Assembly (NCBI GenBank): GCA_032158295.1
Contig: CM063252.1
Span: forward strand, 13,703,164 to 13,767,163
Direction of reading: 5' to 3'
Length of the DNA: 64,000 nt
From: Pycnopodia helianthoides
Taxonomy: Eukaryota > Echinodermata > Asteroidea > Forcipulatida > Asteriidae
The notes beneath the pieces are model-generated. The model was not told where the DNA came from. It ran no database searches and saw only the letters and a list, made by a program, of their open reading frames with translations. Both the position numbers and the translations under genes were made by a program. Each line of letters begins with the position of its first letter. The first letter of the stretch is position 1. Positions 10,970 to 24,099 of this stretch are shown here, piece after piece.

Positions 10970-13900
10970 TTAGTTGCAGCCGTTGAATTCTAAGCGCATG
11001 CAAGGATTGTCTTTAGTCCACCCCGATGGATATATGCCGATGATTCTCGATCGGATCATTTTCTGTGCTGTGGTCTGGACAGAGACTGACACATCGTGAC
11101 CATCAGATGTCCGTTCAGATAGATAGTACTGGATTAGCAATAAGGAGACAAAACAACTGTTTCTGTTGTAAATAATTCACAACGATATAAATAACTGTTT
11201 TGCACACGAATTCAAGCAATCTTCTATCGTAGACAGCACAACCACTTCATTGTTCTATATTTCAACATAGATTGGTTTGGGAAATATTGCCACTCTCAAT
11301 TTGGGAACAAACATTCATCATTTTTGTACACAGGCCGCAGGACTACAATGCTGGCAGTAAAGGCATATCAACTTGTTCTCACAAATTTGCTGATTCGACA
11401 CATCCATTGGAAGGTTGGTTTCTTTTTTTTTAGAAGATCAACAAATACAAACTCAATTTAAATGTTTTAGTTGAGTAAAATGTATGATTACATGAATGCG
11501 TGGATCAGTGGCGTTATTGCTTGGCCGGATTGCGGGGGTCCCTGGAGGTGACATCCGGTCGAGCAACATGCCATACTCTTAGGTACAGGGACATGTATGA
11601 GATAAGCCCTTTTTACCTCACAATGGATACCCCTCTCATCAGTCCTCTGATGACCAGCCTCTACATGTTTATTTATTTTTTACTCTCAGTGGCAAAAATC
11701 GTTGATTATTAATGTTTTGGATGTCGGGGAATGCATTTTTTGCTAGACAAGTAACAACTTAATGGGAGTATGATGAGGTCTCCTGTGGAATCTTGTTTCG
11801 GTTTGCCGCGGACCTCAACATATTTACCACTGTATGAAAATGACATTACCACCTCGAACTGAAAAAAACGGGAACTTCTTTAAATTCTCATAACCAACAA
11901 CATAGGTGTTATGTCACTGTAAGTAAGATACACAAAAGCTACCATCTCATAATTACCTTAATTGACCCGTCTGCGTCCTTCATCACCGTCCATGTGTTTC
12001 CATCGTTGCTATACAACAGACGAAATCTCGTCACGTGTTCGTCTGATCCGTAACGGCCCTGGATGATCAGGCCGTAGATGTCCACAGTGTGGCCAAAATC
12101 CACCCAAATCATTGTGTTAGTATACTTCTTCCCACACCAGGAACCTGTTAGAATGAGAGAGTTTCTTTTAGTCTCTTGATGTTTTATTCATCCATCAGGT
12201 GACTCCAAATCACCAATTATTCTAAACAAGCAGAAAGAGAAGCCCAAAGGACCACAAAAAGAATCCGGGGCACTCTACAAGATTTTACTGAAATAGTACT
12301 TTATAGTACCTGACATCTAGGAATGAAACATAGGAAGTGACATCATTTCATTGTGAGCATGTTAAAACCGTAGAACCGACAGTTTTTGTTTATTCTATTG
12401 ATGTTAAAGACATTCATTTACACTCAGGTAACTTCAAATAACCAACCATTCTAAACAAGCGGAAGGAGAAGCCCAAAGGATCACAAAAATAATCCTGGGC
12501 ACTTACAAGATTTTACTGAAGTATTACAAATGTACCTGATAACTAGGAATGAAACATAGGAAACGACATCATTTCGTTTTGAGCATGATAATTGACTGTT
12601 TTTCGCCTAACCCAAAACAGACTGAAAGTTTTATAAGTTATAAGTTGTCAATCGTATGGAATATAATGCCTTGATGGTTGACAAACACTGTACTGCCCTC
12701 ATGTTTGCGCAACTAATTTAAAGACACGCAAGATATACTTGCCAGATTATCTCATAAAGAAAATTTATAGTTGATAAAAGTTTGAATATTATAAAGCAGA
12801 TTGTTATCACTTGCGTTAACATGAAATTTTTTTATCGTAAGTTATTCACGGATTCTTCGTGAAAAGAGATACACTTACCATTGCTGTTCAACCTAGCTAG
12901 TGTTGCTCCGTAGTTTGCGTCGTCGTCGTTCAAGACGTCCTGTGCAGTAATCTGATTGTCGGCTATTGCGCCGCTTTCCATACCGAGGCGAGTCATGTTG
13001 CAAACTGGTTCAAAAATATTAAAGAGACAACAACAACAACCAATATTAACAGCTAGGAAGCAAAAGAAGCAATAGGAAATTCCTCCTAAGACACTTCTGC
13101 GTGTTTTGAGTCACTTAACGCTGCTCTGGACGTGTTTTTTACGCTTTTCATTTTGTCAAGAAATGTATGGCAGAAGCCACGCTCGTATTGGATATTTTGG
13201 TGAAGTAACCACAAGGCAATGCTAACTTACTGTCACGTTAAGTTACAACTTTTTTAATAACCCGTTGGTTTGATAATCCATTAATGACAAGAATAGTATA
13301 AAATATAAAGAAACCACAAAATAATTGTTTCTCCTGTTTTATGTTGATAATGCTACATGTCAATTAACCCGCTTTAGACGCACGTTCAAAGCGCTTGGTC
13401 CGAACCATAATGTCAAATGAACATGTTAGATTTTCTAACCACAAAGAAAAGTGCTTCTTGAATTTGTTTAAATTAGTTAACATGGTTTTTCATACAAACC
13501 TGTTACTGTGACAAGGAATGTACATTGTACAGGGTTAATACCAGCAGCATTCTGAGCCATACACGTGACTGTGGTGTTACCCGCTTTGAAGAAGTCACCT
13601 GATACGACAGTCCTACCTTCGTCATCGTCAGTGCATGTGGTTTGGTAATGCCATCCATCTTTGTCAGACGCAAATACATTCCACCACTGAACAAAAGTAC
13701 GAGCATAGCTGTCGTTGGTTAAGCCGAACACACCTTGGGGGCATTTCACTGTAGGACCTTGAGTATTGACTGTAGTATCAAGTATAGGTCCTAAAGAAGA
13801 TTTTTAAAATGTATCTTGTCAATATTGGTTTTCACTGCTGTCCTAACAATTTGCCATTGAGGTTGATTTGTTTTTTTCTAAAAGGTTTACTGATCCGACG

Positions 13901-16743
13901 TGATATTTAGAAACTTTCGTAATCTGTTTAATCTGCATTAGTGACTTTCTTTTTTCTTTCTTTTTTAGACAAAAATTTAACGCGTGGAAATGCTGAAATT
14001 TAATTCTGATTTTTAAACTGATATTGTAACATTTTGTGAGGCCTGCATTCAAAGGACTTGTGACTCAAAGGTTACATTCTGAGAACTAAGTACATGAAGC
14101 AGACGCACGTAACCACAACATTAGAGTGGCAGCATTATGTAAAAGGTACATGCTTCCGGAACGAAATGGGAAGTATATCAGATTTTGATCTTGTCAATAT
14201 TCGCTTTAATAAAATAGCCTTCATCAGCGATGTCCTATAAATTGATATTGCGATTTATTTTTACCCATCTAACGTGGTATTAATTAATTTATAGAAATTG
14301 CAGGAATCTGTTCACTCGGCTTTAGTGCCTTTGAACAAACACCCTTTTTTCTGGCAAACAACCGCGTCTGACGTAATACTCGTGACTGTCGCGATATCAA
14401 GTGACAAAATATCCCCCATTCAAAAATACCTTTCCAATGTTTCCATCTGCCACTTACATCCATTACAGTATAGCCGAACGCTGGTAAGCCGAAATCCCGT
14501 TGAGGGCAGCACACCGCAGGGCGTGCGTATCGACTTTGTTGTGTTGGTTTGAGTATAATGTTCTCAAAGAATATTCAGTGGTCCAAAATTTGTCACACTT
14601 TGTTTCGAACTGTGTGATTGTGTTTGTGTTTTTTTCTTGTTCTTTCTTTCTTTGTATAAACAAATCTCTTGCGTGAAAATGCTTAAATTCATTTCAAATT
14701 TGAGTCTAATAATTATCAATTTTGGCAGCGTCTTCTTCAAAAGCCTTTGTGGCTGAAATGTTACATTCTGAGAACTTAGTACTTGAAGCAGACACACGTA
14801 ACTTTTTTTAAATTAATATTCAACAACAGAGATAGCATGGCTGCATTATGTAACAAAAACATGCTTCCCGAACAATCATGTGGATACAACGATATCTGCC
14901 AATGTGTGTGGTTTAATTCCTGTTCGCCTTTAAAATAACATCACAAAGAACAAATACGTACACACAGGCAATGATTTATTATTAGTATTATATTTACACA
15001 CAAAAGAGATCCAAAATTTATTTGGAGAAGGCAAGACTGAGGAGGAAAATGTAAATGTTCCTATATCCTAAAAGTTCATGATCTAAACAAGTTGACTTGC
15101 TTTACGCATAAACGGTCATACACACTCATAGCCTCGATTCCTACCTGCTTTTGCTGAAGTTGTGTGGGGTATTGGTGTTGAAAGTTCCGTTGAAACTGTG
15201 GTGACCTATATAGACATAAATTGAACAATTTTGTCGATCAATTTATATACCCAACCATTGTACATTTTGGTTCCTCTGCATAGAAGCCTAAATCGTAAAC
15301 GAATCCTGTCAGGGTTAATTAATGATCAGAGTTTGTTACAGTCCGCAGTGTGTAAATTAAAAAATAAAATAATTAAGTTGTACACACTAATATATCGGCT
15401 GCTTACTCAGACAAATTAAAACATTTTAGCATTAAGTCGGATGCGTATACGCAGTGTCAGTGTCAGAACCTGATTTAAGAAGATGCAAACCGTGCGCCTA
15501 TCTCCAAATATGTATAACACAAGACTGTAAAAATACCGAGATGTACAGAGGACAATGATTGGAAGGAAGGCGAAAGCTAAACTCACTTATTCTGAAAAAG
15601 TGCTTGCACAAAAGTATGAACACAAGTTAACGTGTGCGTTTCCGCACGCGAACGCAAATTTAATGTGAATCTTTTTTGTTATTTTGATGAATATTATGAA
15701 CGCTAAAATCGAATTCACATTTTCGGATGCGTGCGTTAATAGTTGCGGCAAGTATGAACCCAACCAATTTCACGAATAGCTAAGATTCATCTTAAGCTGT
15801 GTATCAATCTTAGTTGCTAAGTAAAGTGTGATGTCACAATACAAATCACTATGGTGATATTGGTAACTCATCTTCAGATGAGTCTTAGTACCCTCGTCAA
15901 TAACGATCGAGCAAAGCATTCTGGGAAAGAAAACAGAAAATGGCGCAGCGAGATTGTACACCACTGGGAACGAGGTTGGTTTGAACCGGCCTTTAGTCAT
16001 CTTGATGTAAGCTTACAGTTACAGACCGTCTCGTGAAGAACGTAAATTGCGAAATAATCTTTGTTTTCATTTATTGACAACACCTTCTATAAGGACCTTA
16101 CAGATTGTTCCCTTTAAAAAATATCTTTTAACTGATGTTTAGGCTGCATTACCGATCATTTGATGACGGAAGTATCCATAATTTCAACATTGTTTTTTTC
16201 CCAACATAAAAAACAATATTTTGTAAACATTTAGAGTAATCTGCAATATTAATGACATCAACTTGCAATAACCTTGAGCAGGCGTTTGCTGTCTGTTTAT
16301 TGAAAAAGGGGAAAACTTACTCGTTTAGTCGTTGTTTTGGCTTGAAGTGTTTCTTGTTCTGTCTTGGTTGTCATCATCGTTTCTTCAGCGAGTGGTTTGG
16401 CTTCATTTGATGAACTACCGAAGTAGGAAAAGCCGTCATCTTGCTCATAGCTATCAGGAAAATCTTCTTTACTGGCGTCGTTGAGCTGACATACGCCAAT
16501 GATGGCATTGTGATTGACTGACAAACAGCGACTGTGCCTCAAGCAAAGTATCATACACTTGATCCGAACTGTCCCTGATTGATTCAGGAACGAGTGACCG
16601 ATCAGTGCGTGGTGCTGGTGTAGTAAGAAAATGCTTCCATTGGACCCGATGGTGTAACTAGTCTCAGTCGCTGATGCCTCGTAGAACACCAATGCGAGTA
16701 TTGCTGCGAGTATCGCAGTGGTGAACGGTAAAAGACTTTTCAT
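10970..16743 (-). CDS. gene A: secreted PAN-HYR-F5/8C protein, complete
   Basis: Six coding exons: 16743-16321, 15205-15145, 13769-13500, 13004-12879, 12144-11957, 11128-10970; 408 residues, all introns GT-AG with phases 0,1,1,1,0. Residues 1-25 are a signal peptide (MKSLLPFTTAILAAIL...), then a PAN/apple-like region with the core RIKCMILCLRHSRC and CQLND, a Thr/Lys tail, a 20-residue Ser/Thr/Pro linker, one HYR domain (residues about 162-251: KCPQGVFG, TTCTDDDEGR, VTCMA, VQCTF) and an F5/8C domain to the end (LGMESGAIADNQITA, WVDFGHTVDIYGLIIQGRY, final CMRLEFNGCN). The protein should be secreted; sequons NQS, NTT and NMT are present. Ligand and role are unknown. Compared with B and C, the first PAN cysteine is replaced (TSY instead of TSC). 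The start codon is the first Met of the signal peptide, shared in position by B and C. Confidence 0.87.
11173..11713. mobile_element. intronic insertion in A, shared with B and C, absent from D
   Basis: In gene D the last intron runs straight from GTTTCTGTTGTAAA to GTTTTGGATATCGGGG. In A those two landmarks are about 540 bases apart. The inserted part includes ATGCTGGCAGTAAAGGC and is found in B and C at the same place. An insertion before the A/B/C split, or a deletion in D, explains it. Ends have AT-rich borders (TAAT on each side in A), but no clear inverted repeats were seen, so the element type is unknown. Confidence 0.55.
14350..14533 (-). pseudogene. dead second HYR exon in gene A
   Basis: Read on the minus strand, the segment begins TCGATACGCACGC and contains TGCCCTCAACGG, TTTCGGCTTACC and GGCTATACTG, lining up with the start of the real HYR exon (TGCCCCCAAGGTGTGTTCGG...). 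Near its far end GACAGTCACGAGTATTACGT matches the VTC region of HYR. It is shorter than the live exon and lacks about two bases near the start, so its frame is lost. The same relic lies in the equivalent intron of B, C and D, so it predates their duplication. Confidence 0.65.
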
Positions 16744-17090
16744 GTCTATTGTGATCCCATAGATGGTCAGCTTTGGTTTTTGATTCCAATGTTAACTCAG
16801 TTGTTATGTGTGGGTTTGTTCTCAGATCCAATCATGACTGACCTGTTCCTTTCTCTATGACCTGTTACATCGCATGTAAAGTGCGACGTAAATGATGCAG
16901 CCCTTGCCTGAAATTTTGAGAACGATTTGGACCATACCATGACGTAAGGTGTGTTGCATTTTAACATTATATTCGAGCATAAACATGAAGTGATACAAAC
17001 CCTTAATAACCAAGATGCATCGTTAATCAAAGAATCAAACTTAATTATTCTACTGGTACATGTAGGCCTTTAATCCCACAAACTCTTACC
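16744..17090. promoter_or_regulatory. 5' flank of gene A, conserved in B and partly in C
   Basis: The 350 bases upstream of the start codon are almost identical to those of B (33575-33920) and recognisable in C (51713-52050). In A a minimal upstream reading frame (ATGGGATCACAATAG) ends just before the true start. Conservation reflects recent duplication, and no TATA box or start site could be assigned with confidence. Confidence 0.35.
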
Positions 17091-17361
17091 TCACAATGGC
17101 GTTTTGTAACACCATTTCGATCTCCCCTTCTGTACTAATGATGTGAATCGCCAACTCGCTGTGGCGTAAAAAATAAATATGTAATAAATTCAACTTTCTA
17201 AAAAAAAAGGGTCCAAGGTAACCAACAGAAAATCCAAGGAAGTCAATGTGAGAATAGAAATGAGTACCAGTGATGGATCAAACGGTGATGTCATGAAAAT
17301 ATAAATACAAAGTGTAGTAGTATTGTGTGCCTTACCCAATCTCTGTAGCACACGACGCCAT
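17090..17361 (-). other. candidate 5' leader exons upstream of gene A
   Basis: Two splice-like segments lie just upstream of gene A on the same strand. The first, 17361-17336, starts with ATG in a reasonable context and reads MASCATEI before a GTAAGG donor. The second, 17158-17090, has a pyrimidine-rich acceptor ending CGCCACAG and a GTAAGAG donor. Joined, they stay in frame (GELAIHIISTEGEIEMV...) and end in phase 2. They may be untranslated leader exons holding an upstream frame, or the start of a different small gene. The same structure is kept in B but is damaged in C, where the first donor region is replaced. Confidence 0.35.
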
Positions 17362-17609
17362 CACGCTCCTGTTTTTTCTTCATACTTCTGTACTGACTAC
17401 TAATAAATTGCAGTTAAGCAAACCTTAATGCAAAGGAGTCTGCAATTTCCACTGAAATTTCAACCAAAAAATATTAGCCTGATGTTGCTTAAAACTGCTT
17501 GATATTTCGTTAACAGTACCTGTACGTACTAAACGTGCCACTGACTATAAATATAAGTCTGTAATAAGCTTTCTGTAATCGTCGTCATTTTAACGAAGTG
17601 ACAAAATAT

Positions 17610-17712
17610 GTAACAAAAAAAAAAAACCCAAAAACCACATAATATGTGCATAAATATATAATAGATTTACTTTTGTTGGTTTGTTTTGGGTGTTTTTTTT
17701 TTCTTAAAAAAG
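17610..17712. repeat. A- and T-run low-complexity patch
   Basis: A run of A near 17615 and a run of T near 17693 bracket a short AT-rich stretch. The matching place in the second spacer (34442-34560) has expanded to long poly-A plus (TAAA)n. Confidence 0.6.
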
Positions 17713-18451
17713 GCGACGGACGTGTGGATATTATTTCCTTTTCGATAGAAAGTCTGCAATCTTTAAAGAAGTATGGGCTTAAATCACATCTGGTTCTTTT
17801 AATAAATTTTCTCTATCAGATCAATTAATTACTGTATACCGGTACGTGATTTGCGAAATTTATTGAATTTAAGAGAACATTATATGATCTTAAAAAAATA
17901 AAATAGATAAAACAGTTTGTGGTTGAATGACTAGTTGCTCAAAATTGTACACAAAGAGAAGCTTTATTTGTTTGAGACTGGGATGTAAATTTCGTACCTT
18001 TGACATCAAACACTATTAAACAAAACCTTAGCTTGTAAAGTAATTCATTTTATGAATTTGTTTTATATTTTATTTGTTTAACCGCCGCGGCACGGCGCGC
18101 CGTGCTAAAGACTGAGCTGTCTGTGCTAAAATGCAAAATCTTGAAAACAATCATGAAGGATTTCCCACTGTCTGATTACGATTCTTGACTTCGGGTAAAT
18201 CTCCTTCAAGGGAGAAATATGGGTATTTTCATTAACTACGAACTAAATACTGAGTTCTAGAAAGAGGTTGTTATATCCTTTACTTTACATTATCAATTGA
18301 GGCAAATTGTACCAATAAATTAGAAGACGCACATACTTGCTTAATATTTGCACAATTTTGCCATTAGATTTGAGAATACGGTGTTTGTTTTTTGTAACTC
18401 AACCAAGAGCTTTACGGGTTTTGAACCTACATGGTGTGAGGGTGTATTCAC

Positions 18452-19842
18452 GTTCAACATGGCATCTTTGCGGTTGACAGGTAAATCTCGTCCTTGGGTA
18501 TACGAAAACGCGTTGATATCAACAGAAAATCATCCTATTATTACAAGCCTATGAATATATTGAATACGAGTCCGTGCGACGTTTTTAAGCGGTCCAAATA
18601 TAGTAGCGTTTACCTCAATATGAATTTCCAATGGATAGTTAGTTTAACAGTAAACACTGCCGTGGTATCTAAACCGTCACTTTTAATATCTAGGTCATTT
18701 ATAGAGCGGCATGTGCAGTTCTGACGATGACTATTTAAAACATTGACTGGGGGAGTCAAGAGATGTATTGGTTGAGTGCAGATTTCTAGCTGGTTTGTAC
18801 TCTCAAATTTGAAGAAACACATGGGCTATACAATGGACACACTGATATGCGAGAACCAAACCTTTCAAATCTATCTGTGCCCGAATTGGCAACCAGTGCA
18901 CATCATTGAGAACTGGTGTTATAAATACACGCATGCGTGTCTTTAATAGTGACAAGTCAAGCAGCGGAATCAACGAAGTCATTGTTCCCACTCTTTCCAA
19001 TCTGTTCAGTTATAGAACAATTACCAGAAGTTGTGAAACTGGGCGACAAATCAGAACAATTCAAAACCCTGGTTAAGACCAGTTTCAAATTGTATGGGGA
19101 CCTCAAGGTGATTAATTATGCGCGAAACTTTTGTATGGCTTTATTAGTATTATTAATATATTACATGAAAGTTTCTCTCAACATCTTGGTATGAAATTAA
19201 AATTTATAACATATTTTTGAAGTATTAAACGAACGAGATGGGGAAAATGATAAATGACGATACCACTTTTCCCTGTAAGACAGTAACACTACGCCATTCC
19301 GTTTGCGCTTTATCACATCCAAGGGCGTCTCAAAGCATTCGCTATTTTGTTTTTACAAGGTTTATGATTGAGCTAAGTTTTACGTATAGACCCATTATAT
19401 CAATAGTAGGCCTACGGTTTAGAAAGTGATGGACATTAGTTGATAGATTCATAATGGAGGTATAACACTTTCTCTTTTTAAAGTGTTTACTGCATGATAC
19501 AGACCGATGCATATCTCAGTCGGAAAATCAAAATCAGCTAAATTCAATTTTTTAAACACAGTTATCGTCAGAACTGTAGATGCAGCTTTGTACATGACCA
19601 GATATTAAACGTGACGGTTTAGATACCACGGCAGTGTTTTGCTGTAAAACTACCCATGGGAAATCCATCTAATGTAAACGCTACTATATTTGGACCGCTT
19701 AATACACCACACGGACTCCTATTCAATATATTGTTAGGATTGTAATAATAGGTGATTTTCTGTTGAATCGACGCGTTCCGCGAGACAGATTTTTGACCCA
19801 CGGACAAGATTTACCTTTCGACGCAAGGATGCCATGTCGAAC
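18452..19842. repeat. long inverted repeat, about 280-bp arms
   Basis: The left arm (18452-18733) and right arm (19561-19842) are inverted copies: for example CAACATGGCATCTTTGCGG and CCGTGGTATCTAAACCGTCA on the left recur as reverse complements on the right. The spacer is about 830 bases. This layout fits a foldback-type transposon or an inverted duplication. The structure recurs in the second spacer (35715-37130). In copy 1 an extra 150-160 bases follow the right arm (19843-20005). Open frames across the arms are artefacts of the repeat. Confidence 0.7.
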
Positions 19843-21405
19843 TGTTAATCCCAGGGTTGATTATATACTAATGTTAAAAAAGTTAATCGAACGCGTTACA
19901 GCTGCGAGACAGCATTCTTTAGTACAACCAACGAGACAAGATTTACCTAATTGCGACCTGCAAGGGCAAGTTTTTGCTCATTTTGTGCCATGAAAAACGG
20001 GAATGTATACATCCGCCTACATTAGGTTATGATATCCCAACATAAAATTGTTAAACCAATACGTCAAAAAAAACAGCTCGTAAAGCACTGAGTAACAAAA
20101 ACAGACACCCTATTCTCAAATCTGCTAAGCATAAGTTGTTTTTGTCATGCTTGTAAGTGCCTAATAAAAAGTGAATGAAGTGGCCTTAATTGAAGATGTT
20201 AGATAGTGCCCAAACAACCAATCATGTCCTGCAGTAAATATCCAGATAGTGAGATAGAATATGAGTGCTAATTTGTATCATGACGCCCCATCCTCTTTGA
20301 TATTGCGATTGACAGTTAAACGTGTTTTCACGCTTTTTACAAACATGCACTTTTTGAAAATACTAGGTTGTTATCTAAATACACAACAAACAAGAAAGTT
20401 ACATATATATTATAAAAGCTTTCAATACAGAGTATAACTCAAATTTTTGCTAATACATCAATAGCTTTACTCATCAAAATATCACTGTACAAGGGTGTAC
20501 AACAAAATAATAGAATACTATAATTAGTTCATTGCACGAATGAGCTCCATTGTTTATCTGGAATAAATTATCAGCAGATAGACTTAGTTTGTAGTACAGT
20601 TTACATTTAAAGAAAAAGTTCGAAGCAGTTGGTGTTTCAACAAACATGAGATCAAAGATGTAATTTGTCCTCAGAAAACATCTCCAAACTGTACTACTCC
20701 AGTTCTGTTTGAAGCTCTCTAATTAACACATGTTTAATTGGACAGCCCCTGTTATGAATGTGCGCTCTGTAAAATTTACTACTTACATATTTGAATTGTT
20801 TTTGAAAAAATATTTTTGAAGATATAGTCACTCTTGACGCCCTTCAGCGTTAATGATTTCATATGTTTTAGGCCCCTTTGTCGGCAAACAACCTGTTTTC
20901 AAACCTTTTATGAAACTTGGAGTGATGATTTTTTATTAAAATAATATTGATTTCAGTGTTTATGAAAAAAGTTGTGGGAGTTTATGTTGATGTTGTTACT
21001 GACAGGGGATAAGGATTGGGTATACAATTCCTTCAACAGGATTTACACTTCAACGAAACCATCTTTCCATCAAGTTTTTATTTCTATCAATCACAAACTC
21101 AGCCAATAAATTTTCCGATAATACTATTTAAATATAAAGAGAAGGTTCAAGTTCAGAGATCTTCTAATACTAGATTTAGCATTGTAAATCTGACTCTTCT
21201 TGAAAACTTGTACTTCGCATGGGACGGTTTGTTTTTGTTTACGTTATTTTTGGAACTATCATCGAGGTATGAATAATGGTTTGTTAATGGTTCCATCAAT
21301 AAAGCTTACTCTGATTGCTTGAAACAAAGTAAGTTTAAACCAGTTGTTAAACCGTTAACCAAGTTATTGTATACACTGTACTGCATTGTTTAGCTTTCCA
21401 AAGAA

Positions 21406-21449
21406 CACGTGATTTATCCGAACACATTTTGGTTCGGATAAATCACGTG
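21406..21449. repeat. palindrome with CACGTG ends, copy 1
   Basis: CACGTGATTTATCCGAA and its exact reverse complement TTCGGATAAATCACGTG are separated by about ten bases (CACATTTTGG). The second spacer has the same structure at 38546-38590, one base longer in the middle. The CACGTG ends are E-box-like; whether they act in regulation is unknown. Confidence 0.75.
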
Positions 21450-21484
21450 ACCGTCGTTTTTTTTAAATGACTCGAAAAAGGCAT

Positions 21485-21572
21485 CGTTTATTTTCTCCAT
21501 TCTTGGAAGACCTTTGAAGTCATGTTTTAGTCTATTTTGTAGCCCAATTAAGCCGGTGTGTCCCTTTAACAA
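21485..21572 (-). mobile_element. terminal fragment of family 1 TTAA MITE
   Basis: The end GCCGGTGTGTCCCTTTAA and the inner part TAGTCTATTTTGTAGCCCAA are the reverse complement of the left end of the element at 7155-7663. Only one terminus is present, so this is a truncated copy. A better preserved equivalent lies at 38640-38738. Confidence 0.65.
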
Positions 21573-22964
21573 ATCGCGGTAGTTTTGTTGGTACGATTAG
21601 CTTTTTATGTCTCATTTTAGGGAAATAAAATGACGGTTTAATTTTTAGTGTGATTTGATGGTTTTCAAGTGTCAAACAAGATGCAAAGTTTTCATCAATT
21701 ACTAAATAAATATTTAAAAGTAAACCAAATGCTACTGCGAGGGCAAAGTATTTGATACAATCACATCATTAACTGTTATGAACAAACATGCTTTTAGGGA
21801 AACATTTAACCTGTAGTATTTTTAAAAATACATTTAAACATACAAGAATATGAGTTTTTCCACATTGTCAAAGCCAGATTGAGTCCACTCGCTACACGTA
21901 CAGTGATTGACGCAACTTGTTGGCAAATAACAATAATTAGGTATAAACTCTTGGTCGCTTGGTTGTTATGTTTCCAGAACAACAAAATGTGGTGAAATCA
22001 ACAACACAGCGACACTTGACTTTATTGTGAAACGTAAAATGTCGTATTTGTACGTTGATGACGTGGCCACCTTAATGTTTTATCAAGATGTCGTCATTTA
22101 TTTTGTTGTTTTGTAGGTTAGTTATTCTTTGGATGAGTTAACACCGTAAGCTGCAAAAATTTACATGCAGTAAATATTACTGTCGTCGTTTATGCAAGCT
22201 GCAATGGGAACTGTTTGTATCTAGAGTGTTTGGCTAAATAATGATCACACCATTGACTGTTATATCCCAAACTTGCTCCTGGACACATTTAGCGTCTTTC
22301 CAAACACTTGTGTAAAATGAAATACATGATATGTCTTGGTAGCTGTTGAGTTTCCACATGGCAGCCATGTGGTGAAATGAACAACACATAGATGTTATAG
22401 ACAGTCTCAACATAATTTTCACAGTGACCGCACAGTTTTTTAGCATAGACATTTTGCGCGAGATTGCTAAAATTATTTGACCCATACCTAAAAAACAAAT
22501 GTAGAGAAATTTAATAAAGAACCCACAACTTTGAACTATTCCGGAAGGCACAAGACAAACGAGCATAGAGTGCCGAGTGCCGACGGCACAAGACGGGGAA
22601 CTGGAGTTGTATGTCTCATGAAAACTCACGTGACCATAAGTTAAAATACTGGACACTTTCATTAAGAAATTCAGGATACTTGTGTTCATGAGGAAACTGT
22701 CTGTCTTATATTTGACAGCGCATGGAACTCGCATTGTAATGTGGCGTACACATATGATTTCAACAGTTGCCTAATAATAGTGTTTGAATGTATTGATATC
22801 CCATTAAATGAAGACAGCTCACTGTTAAAATAACACAAAATCGAACAACATTTTAGAGATCATTTGCACATTTATTACTGCTTGCAAGTGAGATCAGTTA
22901 AACATTATGAAATGTACCCATGATATGGTAGTGTCTGGTGAAAATGTGATCTTAGAAAATTTAA

Positions 22965-22982
22965 GAGAGAGAGAGAGAGAGA
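22965..22982. repeat. (GA)n simple repeat
   Basis: Short run of GA dinucleotides, also present and of similar length at the paralogous site near 40095-40111. Confidence 0.8.
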
Positions 22983-24099
22983 ATCCGTTTCATACTAATA
23001 GTAAAATGAATTCAATTCTGGAAACAAGTCATTGTTTTTTTTTTCTTCTCCAAAGCTACATCAACCTTGTTTTGAATGATATCAATCTAGACGAGATCTA
23101 AATGATCTAAGAAGGGGATAATGCATTAACACTTAATTTGATCTGAAATGTTTTCATTGGTGTCATGAATCACCTGTGCATTCAAGTCTAGTTTTTTTTC
23201 TCCTCACTAATTGAACAGTATTAACATTTTCTCTAAGCATATCGAGACAGATTTAGTTTATAGGGCACAACATTTCCACAAGGCATGAGGATGCTGAGCA
23301 TGTTTCCTTTGCATGTGTTATCAGATAGGGCCATTTTCATTTTTAGCTAGTATCTTACGATTTTTTTGACGATTTTGAGTTTAGTTCACTTATTGCTTAA
23401 CAGAATAAATATAGACAACGATTTCTGGGTTATTCATCTAAATTCAACAATTAACAAGCAAAGTTACCACAATACACTACCAAAGCTTTTCAGAAGCAGA
23501 GTGAGATACTTCAATTTTTGCTAATCACAATAAAGCAACAGCATTAATCAACATAACACCAATATCAATATACCTATTCAAGGGATGCACAACCTTACGA
23601 AGAAGATTTATATGATTTCAAGTCATTGCACGAATGACCTTCAATGTTTCTCTGGAAATAAATTATCAACAGATAGACTTAGTTTGTAATACCTTTTACA
23701 TTTTAAGAACCGAACGAAGTAGTCGGTGTTCTCACGGCCGTGAGAGCAAAGATGTAATTTGTCCTCAGGAAACATGTCCAGACTGAACTTCGCTAAATGT
23801 GCGCTCTGTAAAGTTGACTAAACATTTTTGTAACTTTGTTTGAAGACGTAGTCACTCTTGACGCCCTTCATGGTTAATGATTTCAATTGATTTAGGCCCA
23901 CTTTTCGGCAGAATTATTTTTTGCGTAGATTGAAAATGACCAACCATTTTTATTCAAACCTTTTGTGAGTGTTTGTTGAAGCTCGGAGGGAAGTTTGTGT
24001 TTCAATTATTGATTTCAGTGTTTATAAAAAAAGGTTTCAGAAAATATTGTGAGAGTTTACTTTGATGATGTTACTGCATCCCTTCAATAAGAATAACAC

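Noticed and set aside
22234..22734. 166-codon minus-strand open frame
   Set aside because: It has no domain features, and the paralogous stretch at 39400-39850 carries deletions that break the frame, so it is not maintained.
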